DNA of 34,359 bases from an uncultured Caulobacterales bacterium (GCA_903874895.1 CAIQUG010000123.1:1-34359), one strand, 5' to 3'. Counted from the stretch's first letter, positions 16,514 through 25,228 are shown. Notes: a model not told the origin generated them from the letters alone. Program-made: numbers and translations.

Positions 16514-17797
16514 GTGCGTCTTGGATGGGTTGCATCGCTGATTTTCGGTGCTTTTACGAGCCAGGCGATGGGTGCTGGCAGTGGTGACCACCCCGCCAGA
16601 CTGACGGCCGTCCCCGATGCGACGGCCCTGTTCGCCGCATTCCCGGAATCCGCCCTTGAAACCGGTACGCCCGGTAGAGCAACGATTCGCTGTCAGATCG
16701 GCGACCGCGGAGCGCTTTCGGGTTGTGCCGTGGTCGATGAAAATCCGAGGGGATATGGTTTCGGCCCTGCAGCCCTGCGATTATCCGGAAGCATGACAGC
16801 GAGTCTGCCGGTTCAGGATGGGGCAGAGTCGAAAAATGCCACTATGACCATCCCGCTCTCTTTTGATCTCCCGCCTGTGACTGCGCCAAGAATATATGAG
16901 GCTCTACCCACGGGTGAACAGCTCATGCAGGTCTATCCGAACGCTGCGAGAGTCGCGCTTATTCATGGCAGGGCCAAACTCTACTGCCTTGTTACAGCCG
17001 AAGGCCAGTCCTATGGGTGTCACGTGCTGAGTGAATACCCGGCAGGTTACGGGTTTGGGAAAGCGGCCTTGCGGCTGGCTCCGTTTTTCAAAATGAAGGC
17101 GGTGACTGCCAGTGCCGAGTCCAACGATTCAAGCATGGTCGTGCCGATTGTATTCAACATCGATGGTGTCGCAAGAGGCGGCTATCCGTTCACCGGGATT
17201 GAACTCTGGCGAGCAACGCCATCACGAAATGACATTGAGGCGGCCTTTCCGGTAGACGCGCGGACCATGCAGGCATCGGGTCTTGTTGAGTTGGCCTGTG
17301 CCGTCTCTGCTGATGGTCGACTGGATTCGTGCGACGTCGCGCGAGAGGTCCCGGAAGGCTTGGGTTTTGGCAAGGCTGCAATCACGTTGGTGCCGAAATT
17401 CCTGGCAGACTTTCCACCCGGTGAGATCAAGGGCGTTGGCCAGACGGTTCTGACGACGATCCGGTTCAGGGCATCACCTGAAACGACGCGGGTGACGTTC
17501 TGGCGCAGGCAGCTGAGTCTGCCAGCGCTGACCGATGACGATCTCGAGCGGGCTCTCCCGGAACCGGCTCGGCGGGCGAAGGTGAGATCGGCTCATGCTG
17601 TCGTGAGCTGTTCGGTCGGTTCGGATGGTTCGATGCATGACTGCGCATCGACAGAGGAAGCGCCTGCGAACCTCGGCATCGGGGAAGCCGCCGTGAAGCT
17701 GGTTTCGGGCCGGCGGATCGACGTCTGGAAGGATGGCGCTTCGCTCGAGGATCGGCCCTTCATCTGGGATATCGTTCTGGGGCGGCAGCCGAGGTAA
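16514..17797 (+). CDS. Secreted protein with four tandem TonB-C-like CX10C repeats
   Basis: The 427-residue protein begins with a signal peptide (MRLGWVASLIFGAFTSQAMG, cleavage near 20-22). Four repeats of about 100 residues follow. Each has P-x-(A)-F/YP, a strand ending in Cys, ten residues with a central D/E-G turn, a second Cys, then E-x-P-x-G-x-G-F/I-G-x-A-A. The cysteine pairs are 60/71, 158/169, 262/273 and 366/377, and there are no other cysteines, which strongly suggests one disulfide per repeat in the periplasm. The repeat resembles TonB C-terminal domains common in Caulobacterales. No TonB N-terminal anchor or proline-rich spacer is present. GTG 14 at 16514 follows a GGGGG run. Codon use and GC are clearly lower than in the neighbours (34 of 60 bases G or C in 16921-16980). 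Confidence 0.8.
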   Translation: MRLGWVASLIFGAFTSQAMGAGSGDHPARLTAVPDATALFAAFPESALETGTPGRATIRCQIGDRGALSGCAVVDENPRGYGFGPAALRLSGSMTASLPVQDGAESKNATMTIPLSFDLPPVTAPRIYEALPTGEQLMQVYPNAARVALIHGRAKLYCLVTAEGQSYGCHVLSEYPAGYGFGKAALRLAPFFKMKAVTASAESNDSSMVVPIVFNIDGVARGGYPFTGIELWRATPSRNDIEAAFPVDARTMQASGLVELACAVSADGRLDSCDVAREVPEGLGFGKAAITLVPKFLADFPPGEIKGVGQTVLTTIRFRASPETTRVTFWRRQLSLPALTDDDLERALPEPARRAKVRSAHAVVSCSVGSDGSMHDCASTEEAPANLGIGEAAVKLVSGRRIDVWKDGASLEDRPFIWDIVLGRQPR

Positions 17798-18034
17798 CGG
17801 TCTGCCATGGCCTGTGGTGCGAGGGAGCGCAGACCTCGCGTTACTCACGGTGCCGCCAGCAAAGACCCGCTCGGCCATTCCGCGACCGTCCTGGGCCGTC
17901 CCGCTGTCCGCCGTGCCGTGACGGCGCCGGCCACAGGATCCCGGCCCCAGTCCGGATTACAGGATGTCCGGTCCGAAGAACTGTGGCATTCAACGCCACC
18001 ATCGTCCTATCCCTTTCCCGAGAGCCCGCACCCC

Positions 18035-18541
18035 ATGCCCCTGACCCTGCACGCCGTCTCCGTCCCCGTTTTCGTCCGCGCCCTCAAGGCGCTGGACGCC
18101 CTCTTGACCAAGGGCGAGGAAAGCGCCGTGGCCCGGGGCTTCGATCCGGCCGTGCTGCTGACCTCCCGGCTGGCCCCGGACATGTTCCCCCTGACCCGCC
18201 AGGTTCAGATTGCCAGCGACGGCGCCAAGGGCGGTGCCGCACGGCTGGCCGGGCAGGCCCCGCCGTCCTATCCGGACACGGAAACGACCTTTGCCGAACT
18301 GCATGAGCGGATCGCCAAGACCATCACCTGGCTGGAGGGCCTCGATCCCGCAGCCTTCGACGGCGATCCGGACGCCGCGATGGTGGTCACCATGGGCGGG
18401 CAGGACTATCCCTTCACCCGCCAGTCCTTCCTGTTCGGCTTCGTGCTGCCGAACATGTATTTCCACGTGAGCGCCGCCTACAACATCCTGCGGCACAACG
18501 GCGTGGCCGTGGGCAAGCGGGACTATCTCGGCGGGCTCTGA
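18035..18541 (+). CDS. DUF1993 family protein
   Basis: The 168-residue soluble protein has the DUF1993 pattern: LHAVSVPVFVRALKALDALL, SRLAPDMFPLTRQVQIASD, and the end FGFVLPNMYFHVSAAYNILR followed by HNGVAVGKRDYLGG. The fold is a DinB/YfiT-like four-helix bundle with a conserved late histidine; the function is unknown. The ATG at 18035 fits the family N-terminus; upstream in-frame sequence back to 17807 shows no similarity. It converges on the monooxygenase gene with only 13 bp between stops. Confidence 0.88.
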   Translation: MPLTLHAVSVPVFVRALKALDALLTKGEESAVARGFDPAVLLTSRLAPDMFPLTRQVQIASDGAKGGAARLAGQAPPSYPDTETTFAELHERIAKTITWLEGLDPAAFDGDPDAAMVVTMGGQDYPFTRQSFLFGFVLPNMYFHVSAAYNILRHNGVAVGKRDYLGGL

Positions 18542-18554
18542 CGGGCCCGTTGCA

Positions 18555-19925
18555 TCAGGCGGGCTCCTTCAGCCCCGCCCGGGCCGGGACGGGCAGGGGG
18601 TGCCCCGCCCGCTTCGCCCGCAGCGCCCCGGCCTTCAGTTCCTTCAGGAGGTCGCGGACATAGAGGTTGAAGTCCACCTGGATCGTGTGCCGGGGGGAGT
18701 TGTAGTAGTGGCCGAGATGCGCCGTCTCGTCGTCCGCGGTGATCCTGTCCATCTCCGCAGCGGGCGGAAGGGCGTACCGGCCCGTCAGATAGGCTGCCGC
18801 CAGCTTGGTCTGCTGCTCGGCGAAGTTCACCAGTGTCGGCAGCGGCTGGGCGAGGCCCATGTAGAACAGGTTCGGCACGCCGGTGCGCATCATCCGCTTG
18901 AACAGGGGCAGGCGGTGGTCGGCATCCGGCTGCAGCGCCCGGTCGGTCAGGAACGGGAAGCTGATCTTGTAGCCGGTGGCGTAGATGATCACGTCCACCT
19001 CGAGGATGCTGTCGTCCTCGAAGCGGACCTGGCGGCCCTCGAGGGCCTTGATGTTCGGCTTGAAGGTGATGTCGCCGCATCCGGCCCGGGTGAGGAATTC
19101 GCCGGACACGGAGGGATGCGCCTCCAGCGGCTCATGGTCGGGCCTGGGCAGGCCGTAGTCCTCCATCCGGCCGATGGCGCTCTTGATCTTGCGCCGGGCG
19201 AGGGCCACGCCGAGGCTCCGGGGCATCCAGGCGGGCAGCACCGCCTTGTCCGCGGCCTTGCCGTCCATGTACTTGGGCAGCACCCAGACGCCGCGCCGGG
19301 CAGCGACCACCAGCTTGCCGGCGATGGGCCGCTGGGCGAGCTCCGACGCCACGTCCATGGCGGAGTTGCCCATGCCCACCACCACCACGGTCTTGCCGCG
19401 CATGTCCACGGGGTCGAAGGGCGTGCGATAGCTGTGCACGTGGAATGAGATCCCGTCGAAATGCCCGGGAAAGTCGGGGATCCGCGGGTCCCAGTGATGG
19501 CCGTTGCAGATGAACAGCACGTCGTAGGTCCGCGTTTCCCCGGTGGACAGGCTCACCTGCCAAAGGCCGTCTGCGTCCCGTTCCGCCCGGGTCACGGCGG
19601 TGTTGAAGGTGATCAGCGGGCGCAGTCCGAAGTGGTCCACATAGTCGCGGAAATACTGCAGCAGCTGGCTGTGGTGGGGGAAGTCCGGCCAGTCCGACGG
19701 CACGGGAAAGTCCTCGAAGGCCAGCCGCCATTTGGACGTGTCGATGTGAAGGCTCTGGTAGCAGGCGGAGAGGCCGTTGGGGTTGCGGTAGTACCAGTTG
19801 CCGCCGATGTCGTCGGACAGCTCGAAGCAGTCGAAGGGCACGCCCTCGTCCTTCAGCCGCTTGGCGGTGGTGAAGCCCGAACATCCGGCGCCGATGATGC
19901 AGGCGCGGGGAAGGGTGGCGGCCAT
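18555..19925 (-). CDS. Flavin-containing monooxygenase family protein
   Basis: The 456-residue cytoplasmic flavoprotein has the FAD Rossmann motif GAGCSG at 12-17, the GGNWYYRNPNG segment at 41-51, the FMO identifying motif FPGHFDGISFHVHSY (152-166), the NADPH motif GMGNSA (184-189) and the late YATGYK motif. The family oxidises nitrogen, sulfur or ketone groups with O2 and NADPH; the substrate cannot be inferred. The start at 19925 has GGGAG nine bases upstream. It diverges from the GH1 gene across 166 bp with a 17-bp dyad in the middle. Confidence 0.92.
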   Translation of the reverse strand: MAATLPRACIIGAGCSGFTTAKRLKDEGVPFDCFELSDDIGGNWYYRNPNGLSACYQSLHIDTSKWRLAFEDFPVPSDWPDFPHHSQLLQYFRDYVDHFGLRPLITFNTAVTRAERDADGLWQVSLSTGETRTYDVLFICNGHHWDPRIPDFPGHFDGISFHVHSYRTPFDPVDMRGKTVVVVGMGNSAMDVASELAQRPIAGKLVVAARRGVWVLPKYMDGKAADKAVLPAWMPRSLGVALARRKIKSAIGRMEDYGLPRPDHEPLEAHPSVSGEFLTRAGCGDITFKPNIKALEGRQVRFEDDSILEVDVIIYATGYKISFPFLTDRALQPDADHRLPLFKRMMRTGVPNLFYMGLAQPLPTLVNFAEQQTKLAAAYLTGRYALPPAAEMDRITADDETAHLGHYYNSPRHTIQVDFNLYVRDLLKELKAGALRAKRAGHPLPVPARAGLKEPA

Positions 19926-19986
19926 CGATCATTGCTCCCGGGTCATTGCCGGGCCAAGTCTGCGCCCGCCCCGCTTCATCGCCAAG

Positions 19987-20003
19987 CCTGACCCAGCGTC
20001 AGG
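19987..20003. promoter_or_regulatory. Operator-like dyad between the monooxygenase and GH1 genes
   Basis: CCTGAC-CCAGC-GTCAGG is a perfect 6-bp inverted repeat around five bases, roughly midway in the divergent gap. Size and placement fit a dimeric repressor or activator site; the cognate regulator is unknown. Confidence 0.35.
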
Positions 20004-20091
20004 GCGCGTGCGACCCCTTGCCATCGGCCAGCGCCGGGGGAAGACTGGATCGACGCCCGTCAGAGGCGGACCATGGGGAGGCCCGACGGGC

Positions 20092-21423
20092 ATGGATCGC
20101 AGATACTTCACGACGGCGGGGCTCGCCGCCGGACTGGCGACGGGACTGGCCACCGCCGGGACCGCCTCCGCAGCCCCTGCCACGACGGCCTCGGGCGCCC
20201 GATCCGCCTTTCCGAAGGGCTTTCAGTGGGGGGTCGCCACCGCAGCCCATCAGATCGAGGGCAACAACGTCAATTCCGACTTCTGGCTGCTGGAGCACCT
20301 GAAGGGCACCCCCTTTGCCGAGCCGTCCGGCGATGCCTGCGACAGCTACAACCGCTATCCCGAGGACATCGCCATCGTGGCCAAGCTCGGCCTGTCCACC
20401 TATCGCTATTCCATCGAATGGGCGCGGGTGGAGCCGGAACCGGGTCTCTATTCCCAGGCGGAACTCGATCACTACAAGCGGGTGGCGGACCTGTGCCGCA
20501 AGCACGGCATCCGGCCCATGGCCACGTTCCACCACTTCACCGCGCCGCGCTGGTTGTCGGCCTCGGGCGGCTGGCACCAGGCCTCGACGCCGGACCGGTT
20601 CGCGGCCTATGCCGACAGGATCACCCGGGCCATGGGGGATGTGCTCGACTCCGTCTGTACCCTCAACGAGCCGAATGGTCCGGTGGAGGCCTATGGGGAG
20701 CGGCTGGACAAGCCGATCCCGGGGGAGGACCTCCTCGCCATGCTGGCGGCGAAGGCCGCCGGCACGACCCAGTGGTCGGGCTTCGGCCTGGGCGACGTGA
20801 TCAAGACCCGGGACGGAATGATCGCCGGGCACAAGGCGGCGCGGGCGGCCATCAAGGCCAACCGGTCCAGCCTGCCGGTGGGTCTGACCCTCGCCCTCAC
20901 CGAACTGGTGGCCGGTCCCGGGGGCGAGGCCCTGCGCGACCACATCGTCGACGAGGCGCGGCGGCCCTTCTATGCGGCGGTGAAGGGCGACGACTTCATC
21001 GGCGTGCAGACCTATACCCGCACCCGACTGGGGCCCACGGGTCGCCTGCCGAACATCGAGAAGACCCTGCAGATGCGCTACGAATACTGGCCCCAGGCCC
21101 TGGAGGCCTGCATCCGCGAGGCCGCCCGCGAGACGGGCTGCCCGGTGATCGTGACGGAGAACGGCATCGGCACCGAGGATGACGCGGAGCGGATCCGCTA
21201 TACCGACGAGGCCCTGCGGGGCCTGCGCCGCTGTCTGACGGACGGGATCGACGTCCGGGGCTACGTCCACTGGAGTCTGATGGACAATTTCGAGTGGCTG
21301 GAGGGCTATCGGCCGAAGTTCGGGATTGTTTCAGTAGATCGAAAGACTTTCCGGCGCACATTGAAACCCAGCGCCCGGCACCTGGCCCGGTTGGCCCGCA
21401 GCAACGGTGCCATCCTGGTCTGA
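20092..21423 (+). CDS. GH1 family beta-glycosidase with probable Tat signal
   Basis: The 443-residue protein opens with a twin-arginine-like leader (MDRRYF, then a long Ala/Gly hydrophobic stretch ending TASAAP near 28), so it is probably exported folded to the periplasm. The mature part is a GH1 TIM barrel: FQWGVATAAHQIEG near 43-56, acid/base Glu193 in TLNEP, nucleophile Glu356 in VTENG, and YVHWSLMDNFEWLEGY with the aglycone-site tryptophans. Both catalytic residues are present, so a retaining beta-glucosidase or related activity is expected. Start ATG 20092 has GGGGAGG upstream. The outer-membrane plug protein gene follows after 49 bp in the same direction. Confidence 0.92.
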   Translation: MDRRYFTTAGLAAGLATGLATAGTASAAPATTASGARSAFPKGFQWGVATAAHQIEGNNVNSDFWLLEHLKGTPFAEPSGDACDSYNRYPEDIAIVAKLGLSTYRYSIEWARVEPEPGLYSQAELDHYKRVADLCRKHGIRPMATFHHFTAPRWLSASGGWHQASTPDRFAAYADRITRAMGDVLDSVCTLNEPNGPVEAYGERLDKPIPGEDLLAMLAAKAAGTTQWSGFGLGDVIKTRDGMIAGHKAARAAIKANRSSLPVGLTLALTELVAGPGGEALRDHIVDEARRPFYAAVKGDDFIGVQTYTRTRLGPTGRLPNIEKTLQMRYEYWPQALEACIREAARETGCPVIVTENGIGTEDDAERIRYTDEALRGLRRCLTDGIDVRGYVHWSLMDNFEWLEGYRPKFGIVSVDRKTFRRTLKPSARHLARLARSNGAILV

Positions 21424-21472
21424 CGCCCGGGGCCGACTTGCCACCGGACGACAAAGGACGCTACGGATCAGG

Positions 21473-23491
21473 ATGTTAGTAGCGTTCGCGTCCCTTCTCG
21501 CCGCCCTGGCCGCTCCTGTGCCGGCCGTTTCCACACCCGCCGCCACCGGTGATGTGGCCGTCTATGATGCCGCCTACTTTGCGGGCGGCCAGCTCAGCAC
21601 GGCGCTGGATCTGGTTCAGCGCGTTCCGGGTTTCACCGTCGACACCGGCGAGGGTGTCCGGGGATATGCCGGTTCCGCGGGCAATGTGCTGATCGACGGC
21701 CAGCGGACCACTTCCAAGGCCGACAGCCTGCGCGAGGCCCTGCAGCGCATCCCTGCCGCCAGTGTCGCCCGGGTCGAGATCATCCGGGGCGGGGCCCCCG
21801 GGATCGACATGCAGGGCCGCACGGTGCTGGCCAATCTGGTGCTGAAGTCGGCCCCCCGGACCGATGTGAACCTGGTCAGCGTGGGTCGGTTCCTCGGGGA
21901 TCGACGGGGCCTGGCCTCCGGCCGGTTCGAGCTGGAGCATCGCGATGGCCAGCTGTCCTTCAATCTGAGCGTCGTCCTCTACCAGTATCCTCCCGATGAT
22001 CCCGGCAAGGGGCATGCGACCCTGACGGCCCGCCCCGGCGGCCCCGTGCTCAGCCGTACCGCGGTCAAGGTCGAGGCCGGAGACACCGGTGCCAGCTTCC
22101 GGACCGGCGTCCAGGCCCCCTGGCGCGGGGGGATCGGACACGTGAACCTCGCCCTCGACTATGACACCTTCCGGGAGAACGAGGACGACCGGGTCACCGA
22201 TCTGACCCAGGGCGGCACCCTGCGCACCGACTCGGCCAACCAGCAGGACCGCAACCGAAAGGGAGAGCTCGGTGCCGACTATGCCTTCGGTCTCGGCCAC
22301 GGGGTCGTGGCCAAGCTTGTCGCCCTGCAGGCCCTGGGAACGGAGAGCTTCGGGGCCCGCAACGTCCTGCAGGGGTCGCTGGGCCGCTATCGCCAGCTGA
22401 CCCGCACCGGGGAGTCCATCGGCCGGGTGGAGCTCAACTGGAAGCCCAGTGCCGCCTTCAGTCTCGAGGGGGGCGGCGAGGCGGTCTTCAATTTCCTGCA
22501 GTCCTCGTCCCTCTACGCGCAGGATGGCGTGCCGATTCCGCTGCCATCCGCCAACATCCGGGTGGAAGAGCAGCGGTTCGAGGGCTTTGCCGTGGCCTCC
22601 TGGCGGGTGCGGCCGACCCTTCAGCTTGAGGCGGGTGGACGGATCGAGAGCTCGTCCCTCACCCAGTCCGGCGACAGCACCCAGACAGCGAGCTTCAGCT
22701 TCCCCAAGCCCCGGGTGGCCCTGACGTGGACGCCCAATCCCGTGGACCAGCTTCGCCTGACCTGGGAACGAGTGGTGGGGCAGCTGAACTTCGCCGACTT
22801 CGCCACCTCGGCCAACCTGGTCAGCGGCCAGGTCAACGGCGGCAATGCCAATCTCGAACCGCAGCGGGAATGGCGTACGGAACTCGCCTATGAGCGGAAG
22901 GTCTTCGGCAAGGGATCGGCGGCGGTCACCCTGCGTCACGCGGATATCCAGCAGGTGCTGGACGTGATCCCTGTCCAGGGTGTGGATGCACCGGGCAATA
23001 TCGGCAACGGCGTGCGGGACACCGCGCTGGTGGCCCTGACCCTGCCCCTCGGCGGACTCGGCCTCGGCGGGGGCCAGTTCAAGGCCGACCTCAGCTGGAT
23101 CCACAGCCAGGTGACCGATCCCACCACCCACACCCGACGCGCCATTTCCGGCGACAAGCCCTTCACGGCGACCCTCAGTCTCACCAATGACGCCCCCCGG
23201 CTGAAATCCTCCTGGGAAATCGACGTCAACGCCCTCGGCCGCACTCCCACCTGGCGGATCGAGGAGGTGCGCAGGACCGACGTCAAGCCTCAGGTTGACC
23301 TGATCTGGATCTATCGGCCCCGTCCCCGGCAGACGGTGCAGCTTCAGCTCAGCAATGCCCTCAGCCGGGAACGCCGGCGCACCCGCACCGACTGGGCGGG
23401 CCCCCGCAACGTCGCACCTGTACTGTTCCAGGAACAGTTTGCCGTGACCGGGCCGCCGGTGGCCATGATCCGGTTCCGCCTGGGGTTGTGA
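21473..23491 (+). CDS. TonB-dependent receptor plug/outer-membrane barrel protein
   Basis: The 672-residue protein has a signal peptide (about 1-20), a plug domain (about 30-130) with VLIDGQRTTSKADSLREAL, IPAASVARVEIIRGGAPGID and a conserved end, and a long beta-barrel with alternating hydrophobic strands. It resembles plug-domain receptors common in Caulobacterales. No standard TonB box is obvious before the plug, and the C-terminal residue is Leu rather than Phe. The substrate is unknown, but the GH1 enzyme just upstream suggests a plant or microbial glycoside. Start ATG 21473 follows AAAGGA; an earlier ATG at 21407 overlaps the GH1 gene. It converges on the TetR gene, 27 bp apart. Confidence 0.85.
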   Translation: MLVAFASLLAALAAPVPAVSTPAATGDVAVYDAAYFAGGQLSTALDLVQRVPGFTVDTGEGVRGYAGSAGNVLIDGQRTTSKADSLREALQRIPAASVARVEIIRGGAPGIDMQGRTVLANLVLKSAPRTDVNLVSVGRFLGDRRGLASGRFELEHRDGQLSFNLSVVLYQYPPDDPGKGHATLTARPGGPVLSRTAVKVEAGDTGASFRTGVQAPWRGGIGHVNLALDYDTFRENEDDRVTDLTQGGTLRTDSANQQDRNRKGELGADYAFGLGHGVVAKLVALQALGTESFGARNVLQGSLGRYRQLTRTGESIGRVELNWKPSAAFSLEGGGEAVFNFLQSSSLYAQDGVPIPLPSANIRVEEQRFEGFAVASWRVRPTLQLEAGGRIESSSLTQSGDSTQTASFSFPKPRVALTWTPNPVDQLRLTWERVVGQLNFADFATSANLVSGQVNGGNANLEPQREWRTELAYERKVFGKGSAAVTLRHADIQQVLDVIPVQGVDAPGNIGNGVRDTALVALTLPLGGLGLGGGQFKADLSWIHSQVTDPTTHTRRAISGDKPFTATLSLTNDAPRLKSSWEIDVNALGRTPTWRIEEVRRTDVKPQVDLIWIYRPRPRQTVQLQLSNALSRERRRTRTDWAGPRNVAPVLFQEQFAVTGPPVAMIRFRLGL

Positions 23492-23518
23492 GGGGGCTTG
23501 CAGCCTTCGGGACGGCTC

Positions 23519-24166
23519 TCAGTCCTCCCAGAGGTCCTGTCCGCCGCCCTTGCGGTTCAGCATCCGCGCGGCGCGCTTGGCGATGGCCAGCAGCCGCTCG
23601 GTCCGGCCATCGCCGTCATAGGCGAGGTGAGCCTGGGCCAGCCCTTCGAGGATGAAGCGGGCGAGGTCGCGGCTCGCCTGGAACCTTGGCCCTTCTCCGG
23701 CCTGGACCAGATCGAACAGATGCTCTCCCACCTGAGCCCGGTCAAAGGCTTCCTGAGCGGGGATCAGCCGCTGGCGCAGCACGTCGTCCGTGCGGGCTGC
23801 GGCCTCCAGCTCGGCAAAGGCCACGAACGGGGCCTCCCGCAGGAGCCGCCAGTAGCTGTCGATGGCGTGGTCGGTCCGGTCGGCCCCGTGGGGGGCAGAG
23901 GTCACCGCCTGCTCGAACAGCCGCCCGCGGGCGGCCTGGATATAGTCCACCGCCGCCGCCACCAGGCTGTCGCGGGTGGGGAAGTGATACAGCATCGCCC
24001 CCCGGGTCAGGCCGGCCTCCTCGGCAATCCGCGGATTGGTCGCGGCGGCATAGCCGATCTCCGCGAACAACCGCTGGGCCGTCTCGAGGATCCGGGCGCG
24101 GGTCTGGCGGGACTTTCGGCTGTCGGCGGCGGTGCGAGCGGGGGGTTCGGGCATGGGGCGGGTCAT
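23519..24166 (-). CDS. TetR/AcrR family transcriptional regulator
   Basis: The 215-residue protein has the TetR N-terminal helix-turn-helix at about 25-70 (ARILETAQRLFAEIGYAAAT, then RIAEEAGLTRGAMLYHFPTR) and a helical ligand-binding domain after it. The start is ATG 24166, or ATG 24154. It is divergent from the metallophosphoesterase gene, so it may regulate itself, that operon, or both. The ligand is unknown. Confidence 0.92.
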   Translation of the reverse strand: MTRPMPEPPARTAADSRKSRQTRARILETAQRLFAEIGYAAATNPRIAEEAGLTRGAMLYHFPTRDSLVAAAVDYIQAARGRLFEQAVTSAPHGADRTDHAIDSYWRLLREAPFVAFAELEAAARTDDVLRQRLIPAQEAFDRAQVGEHLFDLVQAGEGPRFQASRDLARFILEGLAQAHLAYDGDGRTERLLAIAKRAARMLNRKGGGQDLWED

Positions 24167-24224
24167 GGTGCTGCAGTGTATTCGGGTGTGCGCCGGTCTC
24201 GTGGCGCGCCTGACAGATAGGGAT

Positions 24225-24254
24225 GCCGCGCGGCGTTGCGAGCCCTTGTGCAAC
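24225..24254. promoter_or_regulatory. Candidate TetR operator region
   Basis: A perfect 10-bp palindrome GCCGCGCGGC (24225-24234) is followed immediately by the dyad GTTGC-N10-GCAAC (24235-24254). Their place in the divergent gap suits an operator of the TetR protein, but GC palindromes arise easily in this genome. Confidence 0.3.
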
Positions 24255-24280
24255 AAAGCGTCCCGCGAGTCCGCCGGAAT

Positions 24281-24298
24281 TCGTCACACGGTCGTCAT
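24281..24298 (+). promoter_or_regulatory. Pho-box-like direct repeat upstream of the metallophosphoesterase gene
   Basis: TCGTCAC-acgg-TCGTCAT is a pair of 7-bp repeats with 4-bp spacing, the geometry of a PhoB box (CTGTCAT-N4-CTGTCAT). Nine of fourteen repeat positions match that consensus, including GTCA in both halves. It lies 72 bp before the GTG start. The family context (PlcP is Pho-controlled in Sinorhizobium) makes it plausible. Confidence 0.35.
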
Positions 24299-24370
24299 GT
24301 AATCGCCTTAGCCATCCAGATGCTGCCGGGTTGATCGTCGGCGCCCCGTCCGCGCGAGAGGTGAGGCGTC

Positions 24371-25228
24371 GTGCCTGTCCCCCCCATCCCCCATCTGTCC
24401 CTGCTGGACGGCTCTTCCGATGCCACGGCCGACGCGCCGGCGACGCGCCACTACCGCACGGTCTTCCTGTCGGACATCCATCTGGGCACGCGGGGTTGCC
24501 AGGCGGGAATCCTGCTGGACTTCATCCGCGGCATGGAGTGCGAGACCCTTTATCTGGTGGGCGACATCATCGATGGATGGAAGCTGAAGAGCGGCTGGTA
24601 CTGGCCCCAGTCCCACAACGACGTGGTCCAGAAGGTGCTGCGCTTGGCCCGCAAGGGGACCCGGGTGATCTACATCCCCGGCAACCATGACGACCGGGTG
24701 AGGGACTTCTGCGGCGTGCATTTCGGCGGCGTGATCGTGGCCCGGGACGCCATCTTCGAGACGGCGGCGGGAAAGCGCTACCTGGTGACCCACGGGGATG
24801 AATTTGACGGGGTGATCAACCACGCAAAATGGCTCGCCTTCCTCGGGGATTGGGCCTATAGGGCGCTTCTGAGCCTGAACACGACGTGGAATCTTGTCCG
24901 TCGTCGGATGGGTTTCGGATACTGGAGCCTGTCGGCCTTCGTGAAGGTGAAGGTGAAGAACGCCTTGCAGTTCATCGAGAACTTTGAAGCCGCCGTGGCG
25001 GATGAAGCCCGTCGGCGCGGGGTGGATGGCGTGATCTGCGGCCATATCCACAAGGCCGAGATGCGCATGATCGGCGGCATCGAATACATCAATGACGGGG
25101 ACTGGGTGGAAAGCTGCACCGCGCTGGTGGAGCATGCCGATGGCCGGCTGGAGCTGATCTCGTGGGTCGGCGACGGGCGCACCGTCGGGCACGCCGACCC
25201 GGTCGCCGCCCTGGCCGGTCGCGCCTGA
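24371..25228 (+). CDS. PlcP-like metallophosphoesterase (UDP-2,3-diacylglucosamine diphosphatase-like)
   Basis: The 285-residue metallophosphoesterase has the full metal set: D35-x-H37 in SDIHLG, GD (Asp65), GNHD (104-107), His141 in THGDEFD and GHIH (His225, His227). The sequence style (LGTRGCQA, WYWPQSHNDVVQK, YWSLSAFVKVKVKNA, INDGDWVESCTALVEH) is that of the COG2908 branch containing PlcP, a phospholipase C that degrades membrane phospholipids under phosphate starvation, rather than LpxH of lipid A synthesis. The glycosyltransferase gene overlaps its stop (TGATG), as in PlcP-Agt pairs. Start GTG 24371 follows AGAGGTGAGG. Annotation as UDP-diacylglucosamine hydrolase would be the automatic alternative. 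Confidence 0.85.
   Translation: MPVPPIPHLSLLDGSSDATADAPATRHYRTVFLSDIHLGTRGCQAGILLDFIRGMECETLYLVGDIIDGWKLKSGWYWPQSHNDVVQKVLRLARKGTRVIYIPGNHDDRVRDFCGVHFGGVIVARDAIFETAAGKRYLVTHGDEFDGVINHAKWLAFLGDWAYRALLSLNTTWNLVRRRMGFGYWSLSAFVKVKVKNALQFIENFEAAVADEARRRGVDGVICGHIHKAEMRMIGGIEYINDGDWVESCTALVEHADGRLELISWVGDGRTVGHADPVAALAGRA

Noticed and set aside
16304-16591. Several overlapping 61-124-codon frames between tRNA-Thr and the repeat protein
   Set aside because: They overlap in different frames and strands, lack ribosome sites and resemble nothing known.
17168-17176. AGGCGGC inside the repeat-protein gene as a copy of the tRNA-Thr 3' end (att site)
   Set aside because: Only seven bases match; the flanking T-arm sequence is not repeated.
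21476-23131. Long antisense frame over the outer-membrane plug protein
   Set aside because: The sense strand has a signal peptide and plug domain; the antisense product has no recognisable feature.
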